Shown here: positions 26,802 to 36,236 of the stretch, one piece after another | Position numbering within the stretch: position 1 is the stretch's first letter | How the letters are laid out: each line of letters opens with the position of its first letter | Assembly (NCBI GenBank): GCA_016707785.1 | Contig: JADJGZ010000023.1 | Span: forward strand, 16,889-80,888 | Length of the DNA: 64,000 nucleotides | Direction of reading: 5' to 3' | DNA from: Bacteroidales bacterium | GTDB taxonomy: Bacteria; Bacteroidota; Bacteroidia; Bacteroidales; UBA4417 | Notes under the pieces: model-generated | Told to the model about the DNA's origin: nothing | Database searches by the model: none | What the model saw: the letters and a program-made list of their open reading frames with translations, nothing else | Program-made: the position numbers and the translations under genes

Positions 26802-29800
26802 ATGAAAAATTTCATAGTATATAAGTCATCAGCAGGTTCAGGCAAGACTTACACGCTTGTGCGGGAGTACCTTTTTCTGGCTATTTCATACCCATCTTAT
26901 TTCAAGCAAATATTGGCCATTACCTTTACAAACAAGGCTGCCAATGAAATGAAGAACAGGGTTGTAACCAGCCTGTTGCATCTTAGTAACCCGGAGAAAT
27001 TCAATGATTCAGCAGCCATACGATTTATGCTGCCTGACCTTTCTGAACGAACTGGTTTTCTGCCGGAACAGGTTGCTCTTAAAGCAGGGGAGGTGCTATC
27101 CGCATTATTGCATGATTATGACGATTTTGCTGTCAGGACGATCGATAGTTTTGTTTCAAGAATTATCAGGACGTTTGCTCATGATCTTCACCTCCCGGTC
27201 GATTTTGAGATTGAGATGGATCAGGATGTACTTCTGATTGATGCCACAGATAGGTTGATCGCTAAGGCAGGTATTGATCCTGAATTGACTCGTATCCTTA
27301 TTGAGTTCACTGAATCGAAAGCTGAGGATGAAAAAAACTGGCACATTGAAACTGATATCAGGCTGGCTGGTAAAAGTCTGTTCTCCGAAGATGGGTACAA
27401 ATTTGCTTCTCAACTCAAGGAAATAACCCCTGCAAAGGTATTGATCATTATCAGGGAGGTCAGGAAATTCCATGCGGAATTCAGGGAATCCATTGCCTCC
27501 CCGGCTAAAGAAGCATTACAGATCATTAAAAATAATCATGTTGAAATTGAATCCTTTTATTTCGGACGACAGGGAATAGGCTCATTTTTCAGTGCGATTG
27601 CCAATGGTCAGGTGAAGCTTCCGAACAGTCGCGTTGTTGATACAATTCAAAAGGATTCATGGATCGGAAATAAAAAAGATATCATTCAGTGTGAAGCAAT
27701 CCAAAGAATCAAACCGGATCTGCTTGAGAAATATTTGCAGATTGAAAAATTGCTTGACAAGGAGTATAGTAGTTTTAAATTACTGGAACTCGTTAGCCGG
27801 AACTTATATCAGTTAGGGGTGATCAGTGCAATTGAAAAAGAGCTGGAAGAGGTTAAGAAAGAGAGGAATGTTCTGCATGTATCTGAATTTAACAAATTGA
27901 TAACGGATATTATCATCAGGGAGCCTGTGCCTTTCATTTATGAGCGAACAGGTGAAAAATATAAGCATTATTTGGTGGACGAATTCCAGGATACTTCGGA
28001 ACTCCAGTGGAAAAACCTGCTCCCTTTAATTACCAATTCCCTTGCTACTGCACAGTTTAACCTGGTTGTTGGCGATGAGAAACAAGCCATCTATCGTTTC
28101 AGGAACGGACAAGTGGAGCAGTTTATGCTCTTGCCCAATTTACCTGCAGCTTATGATCAGGAAGTATTTGCAGATGCCAGGCATGCACTCAGGAACAATT
28201 ATGATGAGAAACTGTTGAATAGTAATTTCAGGTCATTGCCAGCAATTATTGAGTTCAACAATGAGTTTTTTGAGTTTGTTTCTCAAAAACTTGATGATTC
28301 ACTTCGTTCCATCTACGACAAACAGGAACAAATTCCAGTGCCAGGCCGATCCGGGGGAACTGTAAGTATTGATTTCCTGGAAGCCGGTGATGCACAGAGT
28401 TTCAAGGAAATGACTCTTGACAGGATACTTGGGATTATCAATGATTTAAAACTGAAAGGTTATTCTTATTCTGATCAGGTAATTCTCACCCGCTCCAATG
28501 CACAGGGATGTGCAGTAGCCCGATTCCTGATGAACCAGGGTATCAGCGTGGTTTCTACGGAAGCTTTATTATTGTCTTCTTCACCAAAAGTGAATTTTAT
28601 TGTTTCAGTTCTTACTATGCTTTCTAATCCCGGGGATATGATTTCCACCTCTTCGGTCCTGATATATCTCATCTTAAATAAACAATTGAAGCACGAACCG
28701 GAGGAATTGGGTTCACTCATTCAATCAAATGATTTTGAACAGGTATTGCTAAATTCTGGGATTGTATTTTCACGTAAGTTACTCTTGAGATTGCCTTTAT
28801 ATGATATGTGTGAGGAGGTTCTCAGAGTATTTGAAATGGACCTGGCACCCTATGACCCCTACATTCAGTTTTTCCTTGAATTTGTGAACCGCTATTCCCA
28901 GAAGGAAACCTATGAATTGCAGGATTTATTGTTAGCATGGAATGAGAATAAAGGAAAATTAAGTGTGATTGTTCCGGAAGGTATTGATGCCGTGCGTATC
29001 ATGACAATCCATAAAGCAAAAGGTCTTGAGTTTCCGGTTGTTATCTGGCCTTTTGCAACAGAATTTCTAAAGACTACAATGGATAAAGTATGGATCAAGC
29101 CAACAAACCCGGTATTGTCTGGCTTACCAGTAGCTTTGTTACCTGTGATATCGGAACTTGAATCTGTTGGATATGGTGAAGAGTACAGAACTGAGCGTAA
29201 TAAATCACTTCTGGACATGATAAATATGATTTATGTTGCATTTACACGGCCGGTAGATCGCTTGTATGTGCTTTCAAAACTCCCTTCGAAAAATAAATCG
29301 GAATCAATGTCGCTGCCGGGACTACTTCGTGACTACTTAATTGCTTCGAATAAGAATTGGGCAGTAAGTGGAAATATTTACCATTATGGAGAAGAAGATT
29401 TTCTAAAAAAGGAAAAAAATATAGAAAGAGTTGCGGTTCCTACTATTGATAACTTTATTTCCAACTCATGGCATGGACGGATCAATATTGCAAAAAGGGC
29501 ACCTGAAATATGGGAAGGGGTTAATGCAGGTGATCAACAAGCATGGGGAGAACTTGTGCATGATTCACTCTCAAAAGTGAGTGCATCAAAGGATATCGAC
29601 AAGACATTAGAAAATATTTGCCTGAATGCGCAACTTACCGAAAGTCAGGCACAGCGACTCAACCGGCAGGTGAGAACTGTACTGAATCATGAACTTTTAA
29701 GCCCCTTGTTTGCTTGTAAAGCTTCCATTCAATCCGAAAGAGGTGTACTTTTGCCGGATGGAGCTGTTGTTCGTCCTGACCAGGTCATTATTGACAATGA

Positions 29801-29963
29801 AAAGGTAAGCCTGCTGGAATTTAAGACTGGCAAACCTCTTGAAGATCATCTGAAACAAATTCAACGTTATGCTGATGCCTTGAGTGATATGGGTTACCGA
29901 AATATCATGAAGTACCTGGTTTATATTGATGATGAAAAGGTTGATGTCAGGATTGTAGAATAG
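26802..29963 (+). CDS. UvrD/RecB-like helicase-nuclease (AddA-like)
   Basis: The ATG at 26802 gives the usual start of the Bacteroidota family (MKNFIVYKSSAGSGKTYTLV); earlier in-frame starts would add an unrelated lead. The 1053-residue protein is a superfamily 1 helicase: Walker A SSAGSGKT (residues 8-15), ITFTNKAANEMKNRV, Walker B VDEFQDTSELQW, GDEKQAIYRFRNG, MTIHKAKGLEFPVVIWP and FTRPVDRLYVL. A C-terminal PD-(D/E)XK nuclease has the core RPDQVII then LLEFKTGKP. It probably processes double-strand ends for recombination, like AddA. The AddB-type partner often found next to it is not in the window. Confidence 0.88.
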   Translation: MKNFIVYKSSAGSGKTYTLVREYLFLAISYPSYFKQILAITFTNKAANEMKNRVVTSLLHLSNPEKFNDSAAIRFMLPDLSERTGFLPEQVALKAGEVLSALLHDYDDFAVRTIDSFVSRIIRTFAHDLHLPVDFEIEMDQDVLLIDATDRLIAKAGIDPELTRILIEFTESKAEDEKNWHIETDIRLAGKSLFSEDGYKFASQLKEITPAKVLIIIREVRKFHAEFRESIASPAKEALQIIKNNHVEIESFYFGRQGIGSFFSAIANGQVKLPNSRVVDTIQKDSWIGNKKDIIQCEAIQRIKPDLLEKYLQIEKLLDKEYSSFKLLELVSRNLYQLGVISAIEKELEEVKKERNVLHVSEFNKLITDIIIREPVPFIYERTGEKYKHYLVDEFQDTSELQWKNLLPLITNSLATAQFNLVVGDEKQAIYRFRNGQVEQFMLLPNLPAAYDQEVFADARHALRNNYDEKLLNSNFRSLPAIIEFNNEFFEFVSQKLDDSLRSIYDKQEQIPVPGRSGGTVSIDFLEAGDAQSFKEMTLDRILGIINDLKLKGYSYSDQVILTRSNAQGCAVARFLMNQGISVVSTEALLLSSSPKVNFIVSVLTMLSNPGDMISTSSVLIYLILNKQLKHEPEELGSLIQSNDFEQVLLNSGIVFSRKLLLRLPLYDMCEEVLRVFEMDLAPYDPYIQFFLEFVNRYSQKETYELQDLLLAWNENKGKLSVIVPEGIDAVRIMTIHKAKGLEFPVVIWPFATEFLKTTMDKVWIKPTNPVLSGLPVALLPVISELESVGYGEEYRTERNKSLLDMINMIYVAFTRPVDRLYVLSKLPSKNKSESMSLPGLLRDYLIASNKNWAVSGNIYHYGEEDFLKKEKNIERVAVPTIDNFISNSWHGRINIAKRAPEIWEGVNAGDQQAWGELVHDSLSKVSASKDIDKTLENICLNAQLTESQAQRLNRQVRTVLNHELLSPLFACKASIQSERGVLLPDGAVVRPDQVIIDNEKVSLLEFKTGKPLEDHLKQIQRYADALSDMGYRNIMKYLVYIDDEKVDVRIVE

Positions 29964-30027
29964 GTCTATCAGGCAGGGTGAATCGATCAGTTATTCCTTG
30001 CATAATGTATGTCAAATTTTAATAGAA

Positions 30028-31077
30028 ATGCCCCGGATTCTTAACCCGAAAGAATTTCTTTCATTCAGTAATCAATGGCCTGTCATCGATGTCAGGTCAC
30101 CAGGGGAATATGCTATCGGACATATTTCAGGAGCCTTTAACCTGCCTCTTTTTACAGATGATGAAAGGGCCATTATTGGGACTCTGTATGCAAAGCAAGG
30201 GAAGGATCCCGCTGTAAAACAAGGTATGGAAATCGTCGGTTTGAAATTTGGAAGTTTTATATCGGAAATTGAAAAAATTACTACAGCTAAACAGATTGGA
30301 ATCCATTGCTGGAGAGGGGGAATGAGAAGTGAAAGCCTGGCCTGGTTTTACGAAAAACTGGGTTATGAGGTTTTTCTCCTTGAAGGTGGATATAAGGCTT
30401 ATCGAAAATTCATCAGATCAAGTTTCAAGACCTCTCCTGGTATATTTTTGCTGGGAGGCATGACCGGTAGTGGGAAAACTGAAATACTAGGCGAATTAGA
30501 GAAGATTGGAGAACAAACCATCGATCTTGAAGGAATGGCTCACCATAAAGGTTCGTCATTCGGCCATCTCGGGCAATCCGTCCAACCCTCAACAGAGCAG
30601 TTTGAAAATGATCTTTACGTTTGCTGGGCACAAAAAAACAATCAGCAACCGTTATGGATTGAGCATGAGAGCCATAAAGTGGGGACAGTTTACCTTCCTG
30701 ATACATTCAGGGCAAGCATGCAGAACGGAACCTTAATCCGGCTGATATTGCCACTGGAAATCAGGGTCTCCCGACTTATGAATGAATACTCCCATTTCGA
30801 TAAATCCCTGTTAAAGGAGTCAATTCTGCATATCTGCCAGGGGATGGGTACTTATCAGAATAAACTGGCACTTGAAGCCCTGGAAAGTGGAAAATTGTCA
30901 GAGGTGGCAGAGATTGTGCTGCAATATTATGACAAGACCTATGAGTTTGCATTGAAAAAACGGCCATTTAAAAAGGTCTTTGAAATCCGGCTGGATTCGC
31001 CGGATATGAAAATGAATGCCAGGAAAATTCTTGATTTTACTAAGTCACAAATGAATATCCATGAACGCAGATCATAA
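30028..31077 (+). CDS. mnmH: tRNA 2-selenouridine synthase MnmH
   Basis: I start at ATG 30028 (349 residues) because the sequence before it (from TTG 29998) is not conserved-looking. The N-terminal rhodanese domain has PVIDVRSPGEY and the active-site Cys94 in HCWRGGMRS. A P-loop domain follows with GGMTGSGKT (143-151). This is the layout of MnmH (YbbB/SelU), which swaps the sulfur of 2-thiouridine at tRNA position 34 for selenium via a geranylated intermediate. The gene overlaps selD by 17 bp; SelD supplies the selenophosphate, so the pair is functionally coherent. Confidence 0.95.
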   Translation: MPRILNPKEFLSFSNQWPVIDVRSPGEYAIGHISGAFNLPLFTDDERAIIGTLYAKQGKDPAVKQGMEIVGLKFGSFISEIEKITTAKQIGIHCWRGGMRSESLAWFYEKLGYEVFLLEGGYKAYRKFIRSSFKTSPGIFLLGGMTGSGKTEILGELEKIGEQTIDLEGMAHHKGSSFGHLGQSVQPSTEQFENDLYVCWAQKNNQQPLWIEHESHKVGTVYLPDTFRASMQNGTLIRLILPLEIRVSRLMNEYSHFDKSLLKESILHICQGMGTYQNKLALEALESGKLSEVAEIVLQYYDKTYEFALKKRPFKKVFEIRLDSPDMKMNARKILDFTKSQMNIHERRS

Positions 31078-32119
31078 TGAAACTATAAAACTCACTCATT
31101 TTTCACATGGAATGGGATGTGGATGCAAAATGAGACCACAATACCTGGAGAAAATACTGAAAAATCTCCCGGTTCCGCTTGATCCAGCTGTATTGGTAGG
31201 GACCTCAACCTCCGATGATGCAACCGTTTATCAAATTAATGATGAGCAGGCCATCGTGCAGACCGTTGATTTTTTTACCCCAATAGTAGATGATCCTTAT
31301 GATTTTGGAGCAATAGCTGCAGCTAATGCCATGAGTGATATTTATGCAATGGGAGGAAAGCCTTTGTTCGCTTTGAATGTAGTTGCATTTCCCTCTAAGA
31401 AATTATCCGGAGATGTGCTGGAAGCCATACTGAGAGGTGCATCAGATAAAGCAGCAGAAGCCGGCATCAGTATACTTGGAGGACACAGCATCGATGATGA
31501 AGAACCCAAATTTGGTATGACTGTCACAGGGATTATTCATCCTGCAAAAATTCTGATGAATTGTAACGCAAAGCCGGGGGATGTCCTGATCCTCACAAAA
31601 TCCCTGGGTACTGGAATTATATCTACTGCCATCAGGAAGGAAATCTCTACTGATAATTCAAGGAAAGAAGCTGTAGAAAGTATGAAGACTTTGAATAAGA
31701 TGGCTGCGGAAGTGATATCCGGTTTTCCTGTGAATGCCTGCACAGATGTGACCGGATTTGGACTTTTAGGTCACCTGAGTGAAATGACCAGGGGAAGTAA
31801 AGTGAATGCAGAAGTCTTTTTCAGTAAGTTGCCTCTCATGGAAGGAATTTATAAGTATGCTGAAGATGGAGCTGTTTCAGGGGGGACCAAAGGGAATGTT
31901 GAATATTATTCTACATGGATTCAGTGGTCAGATGAGTTGGATATATTCGAACGTTATATTTTCTGTGATGCTCAAACTTCAGGAGGCCTGTTGATTTCAA
32001 TACCTGAAGAATCTGCTCCGGCACTCATCGATGCACTTCATGCGAAAAAGGTGCTCAATGCTTCAGTCATCGGACGAATTGTGCAAGGTAATGAAGGCAT
32101 TATTTCCGCATTAAAATGA
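31061..32119 (+). CDS. selD: Selenide, water dikinase SelD
   Basis: A 352-residue enzyme that makes selenophosphate from selenide and ATP. The glycine-rich N-terminal motif GMGCGCKM carries Cys20, Cys22 and Lys23, matching the catalytic Cys17/Lys20 region of E. coli SelD; this is the cysteine rather than the selenocysteine form. Further family motifs are VGTSTSDDATVY, QTVDFFTPIVDDP, AAANAMSDIYAMGG, ILGGHSIDD and the C-terminal FCDAQTSGGLLIS. The start lies inside mnmH and its stop overlaps the pbpC start (ATGA), so mnmH, selD and pbpC look translationally coupled. SelA, SelB and tRNA-Sec were not seen in this window. Confidence 0.96.
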   Translation: MNADHNETIKLTHFSHGMGCGCKMRPQYLEKILKNLPVPLDPAVLVGTSTSDDATVYQINDEQAIVQTVDFFTPIVDDPYDFGAIAAANAMSDIYAMGGKPLFALNVVAFPSKKLSGDVLEAILRGASDKAAEAGISILGGHSIDDEEPKFGMTVTGIIHPAKILMNCNAKPGDVLILTKSLGTGIISTAIRKEISTDNSRKEAVESMKTLNKMAAEVISGFPVNACTDVTGFGLLGHLSEMTRGSKVNAEVFFSKLPLMEGIYKYAEDGAVSGGTKGNVEYYSTWIQWSDELDIFERYIFCDAQTSGGLLISIPEESAPALIDALHAKKVLNASVIGRIVQGNEGIISALK

Positions 32120-34464
32120 TCAGGTTCAGGGGATCAGCGATTTCATTCATCAGTGCCGAAAAGAAGGGTATCGCTCATTGGTTCAAATCAGGAGTGGGTA
32201 TTGTCCTGATAGCATTTGCTGTTTTCTTTTTCCTGGACCTTTGTTTTCCCTTTACTGTCAGGATTGATTATTCCCGCCAGGTGCTCAGCCGTGACAAGGA
32301 ACTTCTCCATGCCTTTCTTTCTTCTGACCAGAAATGGAGGATGAATTGTTCACTTGAGGAAGTCAACCCAATCCTGGTAAAAACGATCATTCAGAAAGAA
32401 GATCAGTGGTTCTGGTATCATCCCGGTGTGAATATATTTTCAATCGGCAGGGCTGTCTGGCAAAATTTTAGCCGGGGTGAAAGAATATCAGGAGCATCCA
32501 CCATTACAATGCAGGTGGTCAGGTTGTTGGAACGCCGGGAGCGCACATACCTAAGCAAAGTAATCGAAATATTCAGGGCGGTACAATTGGAAATGCATTA
32601 TTCCAAATCCCGGATTCTTGAAATGTATCTGAATCTTTTGCCATACGGAGGTAATATTGAAGGCATTAAAGCCGCATCTTTCCTGTACTTTGGCCAGAAA
32701 CCCTATACCTTAAGTACAGCCCAGGTTGTAACCCTGGCAATTATTCCCAATAATCCCCATCACCTTCGGCTGGGTATAAATAATGAAAGGATTCTGAAAG
32801 AGAGGAATCATTGGTTGGTAAGATTATCCGGACAGGGATGGATTAATGAATCTCAATTAACCGCTTCATTAACAGAACCTCTTACTGCACACAGGCTACC
32901 CGCACCACGCCTTGTTCCTCATTATGCCGAGAAACTCGTTAGAATGTTCCCGGAGCATTTGATACTGAATACATTTATTGACCGTAATCTGCAGGATCAG
33001 GTAGAGAAATTAATGGCTACTGAGATTGCCAGCCTCAGGATGAAAGGTATTACCAACTGTGCGGTAATCGTAATCTCAAACACAACTTCACAAGTATTGG
33101 CTTATGCCGGTTCTGCAGGATTTAAAGAATCATTGTATTCTGGACAGGTGGATGGAGTCTCTTCACTGAGGTCGCCAGGCAGCGCTTTGAAACCCTTTCT
33201 TTATGCAATGGCAATTGATAAAGGATTGATAACTCCAAAAAGTATGCTGGAAGATGTTCCCATTAATTTTGGAGGATATAAGCCCTCAAACTATGATGAA
33301 ACATACCGGGGACAACTCACGGCTACTCAGGCTCTGGCGCTTTCACTAAATATCCCTGCTGTGGACCTGGCAAACAGGCTGGGTGTGGAGTTATTTGTTG
33401 AGAAACTTGGGAGGGGAGGGCTACGCTGGATTTCAAAAAGAAAAGATAAACTTGGACTTTCAGTTGTCCTGGGTGGCTGCGGAGTTACACTCGAAGAACT
33501 AACTAACCTTTATTCTTCTCTGGCAAGGGATGGCAGGCATTATCCCCTCCAATACTGTAAAGAAGATAAGCAAATCCGAACAGACACTTTATTTAGTCCG
33601 CAATCCTCCTGGATGATAACAGAGATGCTGACCAATCTCAAACGGCCGGATTTGCCAAATTACTTTGAAAACTCCGTTCACTTACCCCATATTGCCTGGA
33701 AAACCGGCACATCCTATGGTAGAAGGGATGCATGGAGCATTGGATATAATCCTGAATATACTGTAGGGGTATGGGTAGGGAATTTTGATGGCACCGGCAT
33801 CGCAGATCTTTCAGGATCAGAGACAGCTGCTCCCATCTTATTCAAAATATTTAATCAATTAACATACAAAAAAAATCCTAAATGGTTTAAACAGCCAGAA
33901 GGTGTTGATTTCAGGTTGGTATGCTCTGAATCAGGTCTGCCGCCCAACGACTTTTGCGAGAATATTGTGATGGATTACTACATCCCGGCTGTTTCTTCCA
34001 ATCGGAAATGTAATCACATGCTGGAAGTTTTTACCAATCCTTCAGGCACAGAATCATATTGCAGGAGTTGCCTTCCTGCCAGTGGTTATCGGAGTGATTT
34101 CTATCCCAATTACAGGCCTCAGTTACTAACATTCTATAACCTTGAACGCATTCCTTACAAAAGGATACCTCCTCATAATTCATCCTGTAATCGTGTCTAC
34201 CAGGACCAGGATCCGGTAATCACTTCTCTTAATGGAAATAAGGAATATATTCTATATGCTGATGCAGATCAGAAGTTGCAATTGGCTTGTTCTGCAGGGG
34301 TAGATGTCACGAAAGTTTATTGGTATATTAATAACAAATTTCTACAAGATGCCAGTGTTTCAGAAACACTGTTTTTTACCCCTGTTGCAGGGATGAATAA
34401 GATATCCTGTTGCGATGATAAAGGAAGAAATACTGATATTTACGTAAAAGTCACTTTTATCTGA
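32116..34464 (+). CDS. pbpC: Penicillin-binding protein 1C (bifunctional class A PBP)
   Basis: A 782-residue inner-membrane peptidoglycan synthase. One N-terminal membrane helix (about residues 27-46) precedes a GT51 glycosyltransferase domain (KEDQWFWYHPGVN, GASTITMQVVR, EMYLNLLPYGGNIEG). A transpeptidase domain follows with the three PBP motifs: SALK (in RSPGSALKPFLYA), SLN (in ALSLNIPAVD) and KTG (in WKTGTSYGRRDAW). A C-terminal beta domain of the PBP1C type follows, with several cysteines. Coupling with selD by a 4-base overlap has no evident functional logic. Confidence 0.95.
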   Translation: MIRFRGSAISFISAEKKGIAHWFKSGVGIVLIAFAVFFFLDLCFPFTVRIDYSRQVLSRDKELLHAFLSSDQKWRMNCSLEEVNPILVKTIIQKEDQWFWYHPGVNIFSIGRAVWQNFSRGERISGASTITMQVVRLLERRERTYLSKVIEIFRAVQLEMHYSKSRILEMYLNLLPYGGNIEGIKAASFLYFGQKPYTLSTAQVVTLAIIPNNPHHLRLGINNERILKERNHWLVRLSGQGWINESQLTASLTEPLTAHRLPAPRLVPHYAEKLVRMFPEHLILNTFIDRNLQDQVEKLMATEIASLRMKGITNCAVIVISNTTSQVLAYAGSAGFKESLYSGQVDGVSSLRSPGSALKPFLYAMAIDKGLITPKSMLEDVPINFGGYKPSNYDETYRGQLTATQALALSLNIPAVDLANRLGVELFVEKLGRGGLRWISKRKDKLGLSVVLGGCGVTLEELTNLYSSLARDGRHYPLQYCKEDKQIRTDTLFSPQSSWMITEMLTNLKRPDLPNYFENSVHLPHIAWKTGTSYGRRDAWSIGYNPEYTVGVWVGNFDGTGIADLSGSETAAPILFKIFNQLTYKKNPKWFKQPEGVDFRLVCSESGLPPNDFCENIVMDYYIPAVSSNRKCNHMLEVFTNPSGTESYCRSCLPASGYRSDFYPNYRPQLLTFYNLERIPYKRIPPHNSSCNRVYQDQDPVITSLNGNKEYILYADADQKLQLACSAGVDVTKVYWYINNKFLQDASVSETLFFTPVAGMNKISCCDDKGRNTDIYVKVTFI

Positions 34465-34496
34465 TAATTACAAATATGCTGGTGTTTTTTGAAAAG

Positions 34497-34529
34497 TTTG
34501 GATTCCGCGGGATTCTGGTAGTAACTTTG
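34497..34529 (+). promoter_or_regulatory. Promoter for the small lipoprotein gene
   Basis: TTTG (34497-34500), a 21-base spacer and TAACTTTG (34522-34529) match the -33/-7 pattern. It gives the lipoprotein gene its own transcript after pbpC. Confidence 0.55.
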
Positions 34530-34670
34530 TAGTTAACATAGGCTTGAACAAATGCCCTGTGGAATCTGTAGTACTTGTTAGGATTATCATTGAATGAAAA
34601 TTATCAGCCTGCAAAATTTCAAGCCCGGAATGTATTCATGAATACCAACAAGAAGATAAATAATATCAAT

Positions 34671-35060
34671 ATGAAATGGATACTCCAGTTAGTTTTTATG
34701 ATAATGCTGGTTTGGGCATGCTCTCCGGTTCATCATTCTTCAGTTTCAGTGAAAACTGATGTTTCAAATATCCAGGATAGTACAGAATATGATCTGCTAA
34801 TCATTGATCCTGAGTTTGACTTATGGTATGAATTGCATTATTCACCTGCACTTGACAGAACCAATGATACTTACCAGGCTTATAATGGCAGGGCTGTATC
34901 CAATTGGAATTATTATTTTACAACCGGCAGGTATGCGAGGGTTGTTGAATCCTATATTGATTATCGCACCTCAGTTATCTATGATTTGGAACTCAACAGA
35001 CGGTTGTATTGGTATTTTAAGTTTGTGGAAGAAAGGTATAATCTCAACCTTTTTAGATAA
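34671..35060 (+). CDS. Small lipoprotein, DUF6146-like
   Basis: The ATG at 34671 gives a lipoprotein signal directly (MKWILQLVFMIMLVWAC); an earlier in-frame ATG at 34638 would add 11 residues and is possible. The mature part (about 112 residues) contains YDLLIIDPEFDLWYELHY, then aromatic-rich NWNYYFTTGRYARVVESYIDY and YWYFKFVEERYNL. This resembles the DUF6146 family of Bacteroidota lipoproteins, whose function is unknown; the assignment is from memory of the pattern. It has its own promoter and precedes ychF by 66 bp. Confidence 0.65.
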   Translation: MKWILQLVFMIMLVWACSPVHHSSVSVKTDVSNIQDSTEYDLLIIDPEFDLWYELHYSPALDRTNDTYQAYNGRAVSNWNYYFTTGRYARVVESYIDYRTSVIYDLELNRRLYWYFKFVEERYNLNLFR

Positions 35061-35098
35061 CCTGTCAGGTATTATTTTCTTCCTTCTTGCTTAGTTCA

Positions 35099-35106
35099 TA
35101 CCTTTG
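35099..35106 (+). promoter_or_regulatory. -7 promoter element before ychF
   Basis: TACCTTTG followed by CACT matches the strong Bacteroidota -7 element, 20 bases ahead of the ychF ATG. No clear -33 TTTG lies at the ideal distance. Confidence 0.5.
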
Positions 35107-35126
35107 CACTCAAATTTAAGGTAATT

Positions 35127-36215
35127 ATGGGATTAAAATGTGGCATCATTGGTTTATCCAATACGGGTAAAACCACTCTTTTTAACTGTGTAGCGAATAC
35201 TAAGGTTCATAATCAACCGGGTGTTCAAAAAGCAAATATTGGTCAGATCAATGTACCGGATTCCCGATTACTGGAAATTGACAAACTCATCCGTTCTGTC
35301 AGAGTAGTTTTTGCTACTGTTGACCTTGTAGATATTCCAGGTCTGACTAAAGGATCAGGTCAGGCAGAGAGTGGATCCAGCAGGTTTTTGGCTGATATTC
35401 AACAGACTGATGCACTGATTCATGTGATTCGCTGTTTTGACAGTGATACGATCCCTCATATTGAAGGCAATGTAAATCCTGTGAGAGACAAAGAAATCGT
35501 TGATCTTGAACTCTGTATCAGAGACCTGGGGATGGTGGAAAGGAAAATCCAGAGAACAGAAAAACTCATCAAAGCCGGAGATAAGGATGCAAGGAAAACG
35601 ATGGAGGTACTCCAGGTTTATAAGGCCCATCTTGAAGAGTTTAAGCCAGCGAGAACAGCCCCTGTGCATGTTGAAGATCATAAGCATATTGCTGATATGT
35701 TCCTGATTACAGACAAACCGGTTATTTATGTATGTAATGTGGATGAAGGATCAGCAGCAACCGGAAATGCTTATTATACGCAATTCCTGGAAGCTGTTAA
35801 GGATGAAAATGCAGAGGTGCTGATGATTGCTGCTGAACTGGAGGCACAGATTGCAGAATTGGAAGATGCCGACGACCGCGCAATTTTCCTCTCTGATGCC
35901 GGATTATCTGAACCTGGTGTTAACAAAGTGGTAAGTTCAGCTTATAAATTGCTGAACCTACAGTCCTTCTTCACTGCCGGCCCCAAAGAAGTCAGGGCCT
36001 GGACCATTCATAAAGGAATGACTGCTCCACAGGCTGCCGGAGTGATCCACAGCGACCTTGAAAGAGGTTTCATCAGGGCGGAGGTGATGAAATATAATGA
36101 TTTCATGACTTATAAGACAGAGCACGCCTGTCGCGATGCCGGGAAACTCTTTGTGGAAGGCAAGAATTACGTGGTAGGAGATGGGGATATTCTCCATATC
36201 CGGTTCAATGTATAA
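35127..36215 (+). CDS. ychF: YchF/OLA1-family ATPase
   Basis: A 362-residue P-loop protein of the Obg-related YchF/OLA1 group, which prefers ATP and binds ribosomes. The P-loop is GLSNTGKTTLF (residues 9-19), G3 is DIPGLTKGSGQ, and the specificity motif is NVDE (in YVCNVDEGSA) in place of NKxD, the hallmark of this family. A coiled-coil segment (about 130-180) and a C-terminal TGS-like domain (FFTAGPKEVRAWTIHKGMTA to GDILHIRFNV) follow. It has its own promoter and is convergent with the beta-lactamase gene, 21 bp away. Confidence 0.95.
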   Translation: MGLKCGIIGLSNTGKTTLFNCVANTKVHNQPGVQKANIGQINVPDSRLLEIDKLIRSVRVVFATVDLVDIPGLTKGSGQAESGSSRFLADIQQTDALIHVIRCFDSDTIPHIEGNVNPVRDKEIVDLELCIRDLGMVERKIQRTEKLIKAGDKDARKTMEVLQVYKAHLEEFKPARTAPVHVEDHKHIADMFLITDKPVIYVCNVDEGSAATGNAYYTQFLEAVKDENAEVLMIAAELEAQIAELEDADDRAIFLSDAGLSEPGVNKVVSSAYKLLNLQSFFTAGPKEVRAWTIHKGMTAPQAAGVIHSDLERGFIRAEVMKYNDFMTYKTEHACRDAGKLFVEGKNYVVGDGDILHIRFNV

Positions 36216-36236
36216 CCTTAAAACCTGTTTTCTTCT

